Translations under genes and position numbers: made by a program
NCBI GenBank assembly: GCA_040752835.1
Contig: JBFMGG010000005.1
Span: forward strand, 62,001-126,000
Length of the DNA: 64,000 bases
Direction of reading: 5' to 3'
From: Campylobacterota bacterium
GTDB lineage: Bacteria; Campylobacterota; Campylobacteria; Campylobacterales; Sulfurimonadaceae
In this document: in pieces, positions 14,776 to 23,124 of the stretch
Position numbering within the stretch: the first letter of the stretch is position 1
How the letters are laid out: each line of letters opens with the position of its first letter
Notes under the pieces: generated by a model
Database searches by the model: none
What the model was told of the DNA's origin: nothing
Seen by the model: the letters and a program-made list of their open reading frames with translations, nothing else

Positions 14776-16564
14776 AGATCCGCTCCCATTCGGCGATATT
14801 GAAAAGTTTCCATCGGGTTTTCGCGTCCAGTTTCGAGTAGTCGTAGGCTCCGCACAGGGTCCGCAGAAGCGGGCTGTTGCGAACGGAGGTCTCCATTGCC
14901 GGGGCGAGCGCTGCGAGCCATGTCGCGCTGGGGGCCTCGAACCCGATCTTGTCCCGACGCCACACGATGTCGGCGGGGAGGAGCTTTTCAACCCCCCGGC
15001 GCAGCAGGTATTTCGTCCACCCTTCATGGATTTTCAGCCCGTTTCGGATCGCGAGGGCGTTTTCGACGTTCCGGTAATCGACGAACGGTAACCGCGCCTC
15101 GACCGAGTGGCACATCGAATTTTTGTCTTCGTATTTAAGAAGATGGGGCAGTTGGGTGGAGGTGATCTCCAGAAGCTGCAATCCCAGAATGTTACCATAG
15201 TTTCGGGCCGAATCGCGGAGGGTTCCGAGGCTGAGGCGGTCGAAATATTCGGGTTTGATGAACGAGAGTTTCTTTTTAAGCCGCGCCAGCCGTATGGACG
15301 CGTTCGTAAAATAGACGAAATACTGCAGAAGCTTCCACGGGGTGAGTTTGGAGTGCTTGAAGCTCAGCCAGAACCCCCGGATTTTTTCGGAGCCTTTGAG
15401 GCTGAGGAGGTAGGCGGGGAGGTAGCGTTCGTACCCCATGAGGGTTTCGTCGCCCCCCTGGCCGTCGAGCATCACTTTGCACCCCAACCGGTTGGCTTCT
15501 TCGAAGACGAGGTACTGCATGATGATCGAGGGGCTTCCGAAGGGTTCTTCCTGAATGCGGATGACGTGTTCCACACAGGCGCGAAAGGCCTCGGCATCGG
15601 GTTCGATGATGCTCAGCTCAAGGGCGCAGTGGTCGGCGACTTTTCGGGCCCACCGGCTTTCGTCGTTGGCCGATTCGGTCGATTTGGCATGAACGGCGCT
15701 GAGCGCGCGATCTTGGGTATTGTACATCTTCGCCGCAATCGCCGCGACGCTTGAGCTGTCAAGGCCGCCGCTGAGGCAGGTTCCCACCTTCACGTCGGAG
15801 CGGAGGCGGATTTTGACGGCGTCTTCGAGCGAGGCGGCATAGGTGCGGACCGCTTCGGCTTCGTCCAGCGTCCCGAGCTTTTCGTCGATGCGGATCGCGT
15901 AATAGCGCCGCAGGGAAAATTCCCCCGTTTTGAGATCGTAGAGGAGATTGTGCGAGGGGGGAAGTTTGAGAACCCCCTCAAAAAACGTTTCGTCGGTGTG
16001 CTCTTCGTAGCTGAGCACGAGGTAGTCCATTAGGATTTTCGTATTGACCTTCCGCTCGTCCAGGAAGGGGAGAAGCTGTTTGATCTCGGAGCCGAAGGCG
16101 AACCGTCCGGGGGCCTGGACGTAATAAAACGGTTTGACCCCGAAACGGTCGCGACTGCAAAAGAGGGTCTCTTTTTCGCGGTCGTAGAGGGCGAAGGCCC
16201 ACATCCCGTTGAAGCGCGAAACGCACCCTTCCCCCCATTCTTCGTAAGCGGCGAGGATCACTTCGGTATCGCTGTGGGACGTGAACGAATGCCCCGCGGC
16301 GATCAGCTCGTCGCGCAGTTCGAGGTAATTGTAGACCTCCCCGTTGTAGACGATGACGTAGCGCTGTGCGCGGTGCATCGGCTGGTGTCCCTCGGGGCTG
16401 AGGTCAAGGATCGAGAGCCTCCGGTGTCCGAGGGCGATATTGTTTTCGAGAAAAAAACCTTCATCGTCGGGCCCCCGGTGGCGGATGCGGCCGTTCATGG
16501 CTTCGATTTCGCCTCGGGGGATGGGGGTGTTGTTTCGGTCAATGATTCCGCTGATTCCGCACAT
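14756..16564 (-). CDS. Asparagine-synthase-type amidotransferase (AsnB-like) in glycan operon
   Basis: A 602-residue glutamine-hydrolysing amidotransferase. Cys2 of MCGISG is the N-terminal nucleophile of the class II glutaminase domain (about 1-200), with RHRGPDDEG and NGEVYNY intact. The synthetase domain carries the pyrophosphate loop SGGLDSSS. Such enzymes make asparagine, but relatives inside O-antigen or capsule operons amidate uronic acids. Its place between glycosyltransferases in an operon that also makes a diacetamido uronic acid favours glycan amidation; that is inference. A second, full-length AsnB-like gene lies at 31.0-32.8 kb. It starts 3 bases after the upstream gene. Confidence 0.85.
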   Translation of the reverse strand: MCGISGIIDRNNTPIPRGEIEAMNGRIRHRGPDDEGFFLENNIALGHRRLSILDLSPEGHQPMHRAQRYVIVYNGEVYNYLELRDELIAAGHSFTSHSDTEVILAAYEEWGEGCVSRFNGMWAFALYDREKETLFCSRDRFGVKPFYYVQAPGRFAFGSEIKQLLPFLDERKVNTKILMDYLVLSYEEHTDETFFEGVLKLPPSHNLLYDLKTGEFSLRRYYAIRIDEKLGTLDEAEAVRTYAASLEDAVKIRLRSDVKVGTCLSGGLDSSSVAAIAAKMYNTQDRALSAVHAKSTESANDESRWARKVADHCALELSIIEPDAEAFRACVEHVIRIQEEPFGSPSIIMQYLVFEEANRLGCKVMLDGQGGDETLMGYERYLPAYLLSLKGSEKIRGFWLSFKHSKLTPWKLLQYFVYFTNASIRLARLKKKLSFIKPEYFDRLSLGTLRDSARNYGNILGLQLLEITSTQLPHLLKYEDKNSMCHSVEARLPFVDYRNVENALAIRNGLKIHEGWTKYLLRRGVEKLLPADIVWRRDKIGFEAPSATWLAALAPAMETSVRNSPLLRTLCGAYDYSKLDAKTRWKLFNIAEWERIYDVKLT

Positions 16565-16567
16565 GGG

Positions 16568-17929
16568 TCAATTCCGTATTTCGTGTTGGATGAAGGCTTC
16601 AAGCCGTTTTGTGTGCGGCGTCGTCCAAAGGGGCGAGGTTTCCTCCCCGAAGGGGGATTCCGCCGCTGCCGCAAACTCTTGCGCATCGCGGACAATCCGG
16701 ATATTCGGGCTTTTCATGTCGCCCATGAATTTCGTCGCCAGAGCGTCGATGTCGGCCAGGATCGCGATTTTGCCGAAAAACAGCGCCTCCTGGGCGCAGG
16801 TCGAATAGCAGGTCATGTGGATGTCCGAAGCGCGCATGACATCGTAACACGAATATTCGTCTTTGAACAGGTAGACGTTGGGTCCCATGCCGAATTCTTC
16901 GTAATAATCGCGACCGAAATGCCGCAGCGAGAACATAAACGCGATGTCGCGGTGGATGCGGGCGAGGTCGCGGATGAAAAGGGCGAGCTCTTTTTCGACC
17001 GTGTACTGGGTCGAGACGGAGACCCTCAGGCGGTATTTGTCCCCGAGGTCGAGGAGCTCTTCGGGGATCGGTTCGCGGGCGATGAGCTCGAGCTGGTAGC
17101 GGCCGACCGGGTAGATTCGCGCGATGGGGTTGTTGGGGGTATTTTCGAGCTCGCGCCGGTCGTATTCCCCGAAGGCGAGGAGGACGTCGGGAAAATAGGA
17201 AGGGTCGAGGGGCTTGAGCAGGTTATAGGCGAAATGTTCGGGGCCGATGGCGGAATGTTGCGCTTCGATGGTTTTGATTCCCCGCTCCGATGCCGCCTTG
17301 AGGATCGCCTGGTCGCTGTCGTAGCAGCTCACAAAGATCGCTTTGGGGCGGTAGAGGGCGAAGAGGAGGCGGTAGACCCTTTTGCGGACGTTGAACGCAC
17401 GGATGAAGGAGGCGTAGTCGAACGCGGTGGCGTTGTCGCGGTTGATCGTATCGAGCAGCGGGATCTCGATGCTCGGCCCGAACCGTTTTGCGGCGAGGAG
17501 GAGCAGCCCCGCGACGAGATCGAGGAGCCGTTTTGAGACGATCCGTTTCGTCGAGATCCGGTTTCGGGGGAGATGAAGGGGATTGGGGAGGTCGATGTAG
17601 AGACATTTCTCCTCCCCGAGCAGCCCGATCAGCTCTTCGAACGCTTTTTCGCGGTAGATCCCGTGGTAGGGGAAGCGTGACTGGGTGTTGGAAAAAACGA
17701 GGTAGTCGTAGCGGTGAAACCAGTTGCCGAAACCGTAGAACGCTTCGCGCAGGGCTTTAACCCCTTTTTTGACGAGGCTTTGGCGGTTTTGGAGGGCGTA
17801 TTCGTCGGTCATGTTCCGGATACTGTGCCAGAAATAATAGGTTCTCAGGTACGACCACACTCTCTCGCCGCCGTAGAGGAGGGTTTCGACGCCGTAATCG
17901 CGTTCGGTCCGTTTAAACGTGCTGTTCAT
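16568..17929 (-). CDS. Unrecognised protein, possible GT-B glycosyltransferase
   Basis: A 453-residue soluble protein that I cannot assign to a named family. The C-terminal half looks like the donor-binding domain of a GT-B glycosyltransferase: a beta-alpha pattern with IEAQHSAIGPEHFAY (about 222-236), YRLRVSVSTQYTVEKE, and late YDVMRASDIHMTCYSTCAQE then ALFFGKIAIL (about 370-402). That last region resembles the conserved end of CDP-glycerol and capsule-type transferases. No membrane segments are obvious apart from one short hydrophobic stretch near residue 138. It lies between the flippase and the amidotransferase and close to the CMP-legionaminate synthetase, so it is a candidate legionaminic acid transferase. 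Function is inferred from context only. It overlaps the flippase gene by 17 bases. Confidence 0.65.
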   Translation of the reverse strand: MNSTFKRTERDYGVETLLYGGERVWSYLRTYYFWHSIRNMTDEYALQNRQSLVKKGVKALREAFYGFGNWFHRYDYLVFSNTQSRFPYHGIYREKAFEELIGLLGEEKCLYIDLPNPLHLPRNRISTKRIVSKRLLDLVAGLLLLAAKRFGPSIEIPLLDTINRDNATAFDYASFIRAFNVRKRVYRLLFALYRPKAIFVSCYDSDQAILKAASERGIKTIEAQHSAIGPEHFAYNLLKPLDPSYFPDVLLAFGEYDRRELENTPNNPIARIYPVGRYQLELIAREPIPEELLDLGDKYRLRVSVSTQYTVEKELALFIRDLARIHRDIAFMFSLRHFGRDYYEEFGMGPNVYLFKDEYSCYDVMRASDIHMTCYSTCAQEALFFGKIAILADIDALATKFMGDMKSPNIRIVRDAQEFAAAAESPFGEETSPLWTTPHTKRLEAFIQHEIRN

Positions 17930-19178
17930 GGTTTCTCCAAAAGACCCAGGGCATGGGATAGAGGCGGTGGGCCAAAAACCATCCGAGGATAAAAATCGTT
18001 CCGTATCCGCAGACGAGGGCGTATGCCGAGCCGATCACCCCGTAGCGGAGGATAAAAAAGTAGTTCAGACCCCACAGCAGCAGGAGCGAGAGGGTGGTCA
18101 CGATCGAGAGGAGGTAGGTTTTTTTGACGTAAAAAATGTAGTTGGTCACGATGAAATAAAACCCCTGGAGCAAGAACGCGACCGAGAGAACCTGCGAAAG
18201 GACGACCCCCTCCCGGAAGTTCCCGCCGATGAAAAAACGGTACACCAGAGGGAGAAGGGCGATAAAGACGAGGGTGAAAGCTGTCATCGCCAGGGCGACT
18301 TTGTAGGTTTGGCGGACGATGAGGGCTTTGGCGCCCGCCGAGGGGGAGGCGTTGAGCTGTTCGTAGAGGTGGGGCATCCATGCCTGGTTAACGGAGGTCA
18401 TCACGATCAAAATCCCCCCCGCGACCTGAAACGCGACGCTGTAAAGACCCACTTCGCGCACCCCCATCATGTTGGCCAGAAAGAGTTTGTCCGACATCGC
18501 CAGCAAAATCCCCGCCAGGGTATGGGGGAGGAGCGGGATGCCGAAGCGCAGCGCCTCTTTGAGGGTGTCGCGCGAAACGTACAACTGAAGGTAGCCCAGG
18601 GTACGAAGCACGGCCAGCCCCAGGAGGGTGAAGAGGGCATATGCGGCGGCGATCCCCAGGATGCGCCCTTCCCATCCCATTCCCAGCGAAACGACGAATA
18701 CGAGGGTGAAGGCGAAGTTGGCGAGCGTCAGGGAGATTTTGAATTTGGCGTAGTTGAGCGGCTCTTTTTTGGCCTGGAAAATGACCGGCAGCATCGTCGG
18801 GATCGATTGCATCAGGGCGAACAACGGGACGCACACGACCCAGTCGGAGGGAATCTTGAACGATGCGGACAAAGGGGTCTGGAAAAGGATGAAAAGAAGT
18901 TCCAAAAAGGCGAAAGCGCCGAGGGGTATCCATATCATCGACGAAACGAACCGGCTGAACCCCTCCGGGGAGAGTTTTGAGTATTCCAGGATGAAAAGGC
19001 TGTGGATGTTCAGCAGGATAAAGGGGAACGAGAGGCTCATCAAAAGCTGCACCAGCGAGAGTTTTCCGTAATCGCCGGGGCTCAGGTACGACGTGAGGAG
19101 CGGCAGCAGCAAAAAAGGGAGTGCGGCATTGACCATGTTGGCCGCCGAATAGGAGAAGATGTGTCTGCGCAGGCTCAC
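17913..19178 (-). CDS. Wzx-type oligosaccharide flippase
   Basis: A 421-residue integral membrane protein with about twelve helices and the layout of the MOP/PST (Wzx) exporter family, including the N-terminal PFLLLPLLTSYLSPGDYG segment typical of these proteins. It should flip an undecaprenyl-linked oligosaccharide from the cytoplasmic to the periplasmic face, where PglB could use it. Campylobacter pgl loci use the ABC flippase PglK instead, and no ABC transporter gene is present here. ATG 19178 overlaps the preceding CMP-sugar synthetase by 4 bases. Confidence 0.85.
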   Translation of the reverse strand: MSLRRHIFSYSAANMVNAALPFLLLPLLTSYLSPGDYGKLSLVQLLMSLSFPFILLNIHSLFILEYSKLSPEGFSRFVSSMIWIPLGAFAFLELLFILFQTPLSASFKIPSDWVVCVPLFALMQSIPTMLPVIFQAKKEPLNYAKFKISLTLANFAFTLVFVVSLGMGWEGRILGIAAAYALFTLLGLAVLRTLGYLQLYVSRDTLKEALRFGIPLLPHTLAGILLAMSDKLFLANMMGVREVGLYSVAFQVAGGILIVMTSVNQAWMPHLYEQLNASPSAGAKALIVRQTYKVALAMTAFTLVFIALLPLVYRFFIGGNFREGVVLSQVLSVAFLLQGFYFIVTNYIFYVKKTYLLSIVTTLSLLLLWGLNYFFILRYGVIGSAYALVCGYGTIFILGWFLAHRLYPMPWVFWRNHEQHV

Positions 19179-19852
19179 AGGTACAATCCGGCGATTTTGA
19201 AATCGATCTCTTCGTCGATGTCGACCGAACTTTCGCGGTCCATCGGATAGGCGTAGATGTTCGCGTTCAGGAAAAAGCTTTTCTGCTCGAGCAGGGGGAC
19301 GGTTTTGCAGACGTAGACGGCGCCGTTGATCCGGTAGTACTTCTCAAGGTCCTGGCTCCGTTTGTTGCGGACCTCCTCGCGCAGAAAATGGCGCATGTCC
19401 CCATCCTCGGGAAGGGTGTTGCTCCACAGCGGGCTGTGGTCGTTCTCACACACCGAAATGACGGCGTCGGCGTTTTTCGCCACCGCTTTCTCCAGCGCTT
19501 CGTCGATGTGGTGCGCTTTGCGCAGCGGGCTGGTCGGCTGGAGCAGCACGATCCAGTCGCTGCGCGGGGAGTGCCCGATCGCGTGTTCGACCGTCTCGAA
19601 CGTTCCGGCGGTGTCGGTCGCGAGGTCGTCCGGGCGCCGGAGCGCCTCTATCCCGTAGCTTTGCGCGATCGCAAGGATTTCCGCATCATCGCTGGTGACC
19701 ACGATGCGGTCGATGTAGCGGCTCTTCATCGCCGCTTCGATCGTCCATCCAATGAGCGGTTTGCCCCCCAGCGGAAGGAGGTTTTTCCGGGGGAGGCGTT
19801 TGCTCCCGCCGCGTGCGGGGATGATGGCCAAAACGGTGTGATTCTTAATCAT
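19175..19852 (-). CDS. legF: CMP-legionaminate (CMP-nonulosonate) synthetase
   Basis: A 225-residue cytidylyltransferase. The CTP-binding motif ARGGSKRLPRKN lies at residues 13-24, with LLQPTSPLR and the ending SVDIDEEIDFKIAG matching the NeuA/LegF/PseF family. It activates a nonulosonic acid to its CMP form. Company with LegB, LegC, LegG, LegI and PtmE homologues favours legionaminic over sialic or pseudaminic acid. The 5' end overlaps the acyltransferase gene by 8 bases. The family is certain; the exact sugar is inferred from the pathway set. Confidence 0.85.
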   Translation of the reverse strand: MIKNHTVLAIIPARGGSKRLPRKNLLPLGGKPLIGWTIEAAMKSRYIDRIVVTSDDAEILAIAQSYGIEALRRPDDLATDTAGTFETVEHAIGHSPRSDWIVLLQPTSPLRKAHHIDEALEKAVAKNADAVISVCENDHSPLWSNTLPEDGDMRHFLREEVRNKRSQDLEKYYRINGAVYVCKTVPLLEQKSFFLNANIYAYPMDRESSVDIDEEIDFKIAGLYL

Positions 19853-20918
19853 GTCGGGCTCTCCGGGATAACAGGGATCGGGTCAGCGGACGTTCGTAGC
19901 GTTCGTAAACGAAATGCGATGCGACGAGGGTTGCGAGGATCATGAAAGCGATCTGTGCTTGAGGAGGAATATCGCTGCCATTGAACCATACGACGTTGCA
20001 GACGAGAAAAACGACGGGGTGGAGCAGGTAGAGGGTGTAGGAGATATTGCCGAACCGCTCGAACGCTTTTGCCGTCGGACTTTGGTGCGCGACGTGCGGG
20101 TTCAGTGCCGTAAACAGGTAAAACAGGATCAGTGCGACCGCCGAGAGGATCAGGCGGTCAGTCTCGTAGATGAGGGCGACGATGCCCCCCTCGACCGGGT
20201 AGAAAACCGCCGTAAGGGCCGTTGCGCCGATCAGGAACCAGACCGTCCGTTTCGGAAGCGCAAAAAAGGAGCTTTTTTCGAGGTAGAGCACCCCCCCGAG
20301 GATTCCGAAAAGAAAAAAGTAGACGTGGTTGACCGGGTTCATGTAGATGGGCCAGTACTCCGCCGTTTCGGGGGAATCGAACATCCCGAACGCCGAGACG
20401 CCCAGCGCCGAGAAGGCGAGGATCAACAGTGCGGCCGAAGCCGTTTTTTTCGCTTTTCGGACGGCGTAGAGGGCAAGGGGGAGGAGCAGGTAAAACGCGA
20501 TCTCCATCCCGATCGACCAGCTCCCCGCCGTAAAGCCCGTGTGGTGCCCGAAGAGGACGAAGCTGACGGTGAGGTTCAGAAGGATCTGCTCCATCGGGGG
20601 GAGCGTTTTCCCCCCCACGAGAAGTGCCAGCAGAAAGAGTGCGACGACGAGCCAGTAGAGGGGATAGATCCGGGCAAAACGCTTGAAAAAATAGTCTTTG
20701 AGGAGCGGGGCGTCGAAACGCTCGAATTTTCGATAGTAGCTCAGCGTCAGCGAAAAACCGCTGATGATGAAAAAGAGCGAGACGCCATACAGGGCGTTAC
20801 GCGTCAGCGCCGATGCGGCATCGGGAGTAAAGAGTTTTTCCCAGATCGAATAGTGGTAGACCATGACGAGCAGGGCGAGTATCCCCCGCAGGTAGTCGAT
20901 CGTGTAGACTCTCCCCAT
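19845..20918 (-). CDS. Acyltransferase 3 family membrane protein (OafA-like)
   Basis: A 357-residue integral membrane protein with about ten helices. The N-terminus IDYLRGILALLVMVYHY contains the family's R-G and catalytic-type His, and FFIISGFSLTL is the following signature of the acyltransferase 3 group that O-acylates surface sugars. The start may be ATG 20921 or ATG 20918; the second gives the ATGA overlap with ptmE seen across the operon. Its position between the legionaminate activation and guanylyltransferase genes suggests it O-acetylates legionaminic acid or another residue of the glycan; the target is inference. Confidence 0.85.
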   Translation of the reverse strand: MGRVYTIDYLRGILALLVMVYHYSIWEKLFTPDAASALTRNALYGVSLFFIISGFSLTLSYYRKFERFDAPLLKDYFFKRFARIYPLYWLVVALFLLALLVGGKTLPPMEQILLNLTVSFVLFGHHTGFTAGSWSIGMEIAFYLLLPLALYAVRKAKKTASAALLILAFSALGVSAFGMFDSPETAEYWPIYMNPVNHVYFFLFGILGGVLYLEKSSFFALPKRTVWFLIGATALTAVFYPVEGGIVALIYETDRLILSAVALILFYLFTALNPHVAHQSPTAKAFERFGNISYTLYLLHPVVFLVCNVVWFNGSDIPPQAQIAFMILATLVASHFVYERYERPLTRSLLSRRARHD

Positions 20919-21964
20919 CAAAAGAACTCGTGATATTCGACGTTGGCGCGTTCGTATTCTTCCATTCGGCCGATGTCGAGCCAGTATTCGCGAATCGGGA
21001 AGGAGATCGTTTTCTCCCCCTCGGCGATCAGGGTTTCAAAGAGGGTCGGCATGTCGTAGAACCGGTTTTTCGGAATCCGTTCGAGGGCCTTGGGGCTGAG
21101 CATGTAAATTCCCGCGCTGACGAAAAATTTGTGGACCGGTTTTTCGACGATCGAGAGGATCCGGTTCTCTTCGACGTTCACGACGCCGTAGGGGACCTGA
21201 AAGTCGTATTCGCGGACGCACATCGTGGCTGTCGCGTCCTGATCGGTGTGGTAATCGAGAAGATGGCCGAAATTGGCGTTGGTGAGCAGATCGCCGTTCA
21301 TGACGAAAAACGGCTCTTCGGGGAGGGGGGAAAGGAGGCTGAGCGCTCCGGCAGTCCCCATCCGTTCCTCTTCGAGGAGATATTCGATGTTCACGCCGAA
21401 CGCGCTGCCGTCGCCGAAATAGTTGCGGATGACGTCGGATTTGTAGTTGACGCACATGATGATGTCGGTAAACCCGTATTGAGCGAACGTCTCGACAATC
21501 GTCTGCAAAATCGGTTTGTTCCCCACTTTGAGCATTGGTTTTGGGGTCTCTTCGGTGAGGGGACGCAGACGGGTTCCCAGCCCTCCGACCATCAAAACGA
21601 CCTTGTTGGGTTTGCGGTGGGGGCGGACCAATTCTTCGATCGCCCGGATCCCGATGACCCGGTTCTCCTCGTCCACGACGGGCATCTGGCGCAGTTTTTT
21701 GCTCAGCGCTTTTTGGAGGATCTCCTCTTTGGAGTCGGTCAGTCGCGCGACGGTGGGGGTCTTGAAGACGATGCTCTCAATCTTGTCGTCGAGTGTCAGG
21801 TTGTTCAGCAGCCCCCGACGGATATCGCCGTCGGTGAGGGTGCCCAGAAGGCGGTCGTTTTCGTCGACGACGATGGCGATCTGCATGGCTCCCTGGTCGA
21901 TAAGGCGCAGCGCTTCGCGGACGGTCGACGTGGGAAGGAGTTTAATTCGGTCGATCGGTGTCAT
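20918..21964 (-). CDS. ptmE: CBS-domain sugar nucleotidyltransferase, PtmE-like
   Basis: A 348-residue protein with two N-terminal CBS domains (about 1-115) and a C-terminal nucleotidyltransferase domain beginning MVGGLGTRLRPLTEETPKPM (about 126-146). This fusion matches PtmE of Campylobacter, which converts glucosamine-1-phosphate and GTP to GDP-glucosamine, the first committed step of the GDP-linked legionaminic acid route. The other precursor enzymes (PtmA, PtmF, PgmL) are not in the window. It overlaps the next gene upstream by 4 bases. The family is clear; GTP preference is known of the family, not read here. Confidence 0.85.
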   Translation of the reverse strand: MTPIDRIKLLPTSTVREALRLIDQGAMQIAIVVDENDRLLGTLTDGDIRRGLLNNLTLDDKIESIVFKTPTVARLTDSKEEILQKALSKKLRQMPVVDEENRVIGIRAIEELVRPHRKPNKVVLMVGGLGTRLRPLTEETPKPMLKVGNKPILQTIVETFAQYGFTDIIMCVNYKSDVIRNYFGDGSAFGVNIEYLLEEERMGTAGALSLLSPLPEEPFFVMNGDLLTNANFGHLLDYHTDQDATATMCVREYDFQVPYGVVNVEENRILSIVEKPVHKFFVSAGIYMLSPKALERIPKNRFYDMPTLFETLIAEGEKTISFPIREYWLDIGRMEEYERANVEYHEFF

Positions 21965-23124
21965 GGCGTTTCCTTCAGGTCGTAAAACGATTTTTTCAAT
22001 AGCCCCGAAAAGTCGGTTTGTCGGAGAATTTCAAGTATCCGTTTGCTCGCGTTCCCTTCCCCGTAGGGGTTCGTGACGCTGCGGAGAGTTTCCCGAAACG
22101 GCGCCGAATAGAGCCGGGAAAGGGCATCCAGGATCGATTCTTCGGTCGGGGCGCAGTCGATGACGCTGGCGGCTTTGAGCCGTCCTTTCTGGCGGTCACC
22201 GATATTGATCGTTCCGATACCGAAACTGGGGGCTTCGATCAGTCCGCTCGAGCTGTTGCCGACGACCCCGTCGACGTATTGCAGCGCGCTGAGGTAGCGC
22301 AGCTGCCCCAGCGAGGCGAAAGCGGCCGAAGTGTCGGGATGAGCGGCGACGTAATCGTCGATCATCTTGTTGATGATCCGCCCGTCGGTGTCGCTGTTGG
22401 CTTTCGTAAAGAGGATGCGGGTCTCTTCCAGGGTCGAAAGGGCACCCAGGAGAGCGCTGAACTGTTCCTGCGCGGTCGCGTTTTCGAGGGTGGCGGGGTG
22501 AAACGTCACAAGGAGGTTTCGGGGGGCGAGGGAAACCCCGACGCTCTCTTCGAACGCCTCTTTGGAGAGGAGCGCAAGGCGACGGATGTTTTCGATCCCC
22601 ATCCCCCCGACGTTGAAGACGCGGTCCGGGTGTTCTCCGAGCTGGATGACGCGGCGACGGTAGGGTTCGGCCGCCGTAAAGTGCAGATGGGCCATTTTGG
22701 TGATGCCGTGGCGCATCGCTTCGTCGTATGCCCCTTCGGTCGTTTCTCCCCCGTGGAGGTGGGCGATGGGGATCCTCGCGATCGTCGCGGCGCTGGCGGC
22801 GCAGAAGATTTCGTAGCGGTCTCCGAGCACCACCAGAAGGTCGGGCCTGAGCTCGTCAAAACATTCGGCGAACGAGATTTGCGCGAGTCCCATCGATTTG
22901 GAGATCCCTACGGGGGTGTCGCTGGAGAGAAGCATTTCGACTTTTTTGTCGATGACGAACTCTTTTTCGATGTCGCGGTAGGTGAGACCGAACTCGGGGC
23001 TCAGATGCATCCCCGTGACGACAAGCTGCAACTGCAGCCGGGAATCGGCCTCGATCTCTTTCATAAGCCAGTAGAGCAGGCCGTACTCGGCCCGGGTCCC
23101 GGTGACGACGCAGATTTTTTTCAT
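21961..23124 (-). CDS. legG: Hydrolysing NDP-N,N'-diacetylbacillosamine 2-epimerase, LegG-like
   Basis: A 387-residue GT-B-like epimerase of the NeuC/LegG group. The N-terminus MKKICVVTGTRAEYGLL, the HLHGGETTEGAYDE segment and the late VVGNSSSGLIEAPSFG motif are family hallmarks. In legionaminic acid synthesis it removes the nucleotide and epimerises C2 to give 2,4-diacetamido-2,4,6-trideoxymannose. NeuC for sialic acid is the main alternative; the flanking 4,6-dehydratase and aminotransferase favour LegG. ATGA junctions join it to both neighbours. Confidence 0.88.
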   Translation of the reverse strand: MKKICVVTGTRAEYGLLYWLMKEIEADSRLQLQLVVTGMHLSPEFGLTYRDIEKEFVIDKKVEMLLSSDTPVGISKSMGLAQISFAECFDELRPDLLVVLGDRYEIFCAASAATIARIPIAHLHGGETTEGAYDEAMRHGITKMAHLHFTAAEPYRRRVIQLGEHPDRVFNVGGMGIENIRRLALLSKEAFEESVGVSLAPRNLLVTFHPATLENATAQEQFSALLGALSTLEETRILFTKANSDTDGRIINKMIDDYVAAHPDTSAAFASLGQLRYLSALQYVDGVVGNSSSGLIEAPSFGIGTINIGDRQKGRLKAASVIDCAPTEESILDALSRLYSAPFRETLRSVTNPYGEGNASKRILEILRQTDFSGLLKKSFYDLKETP

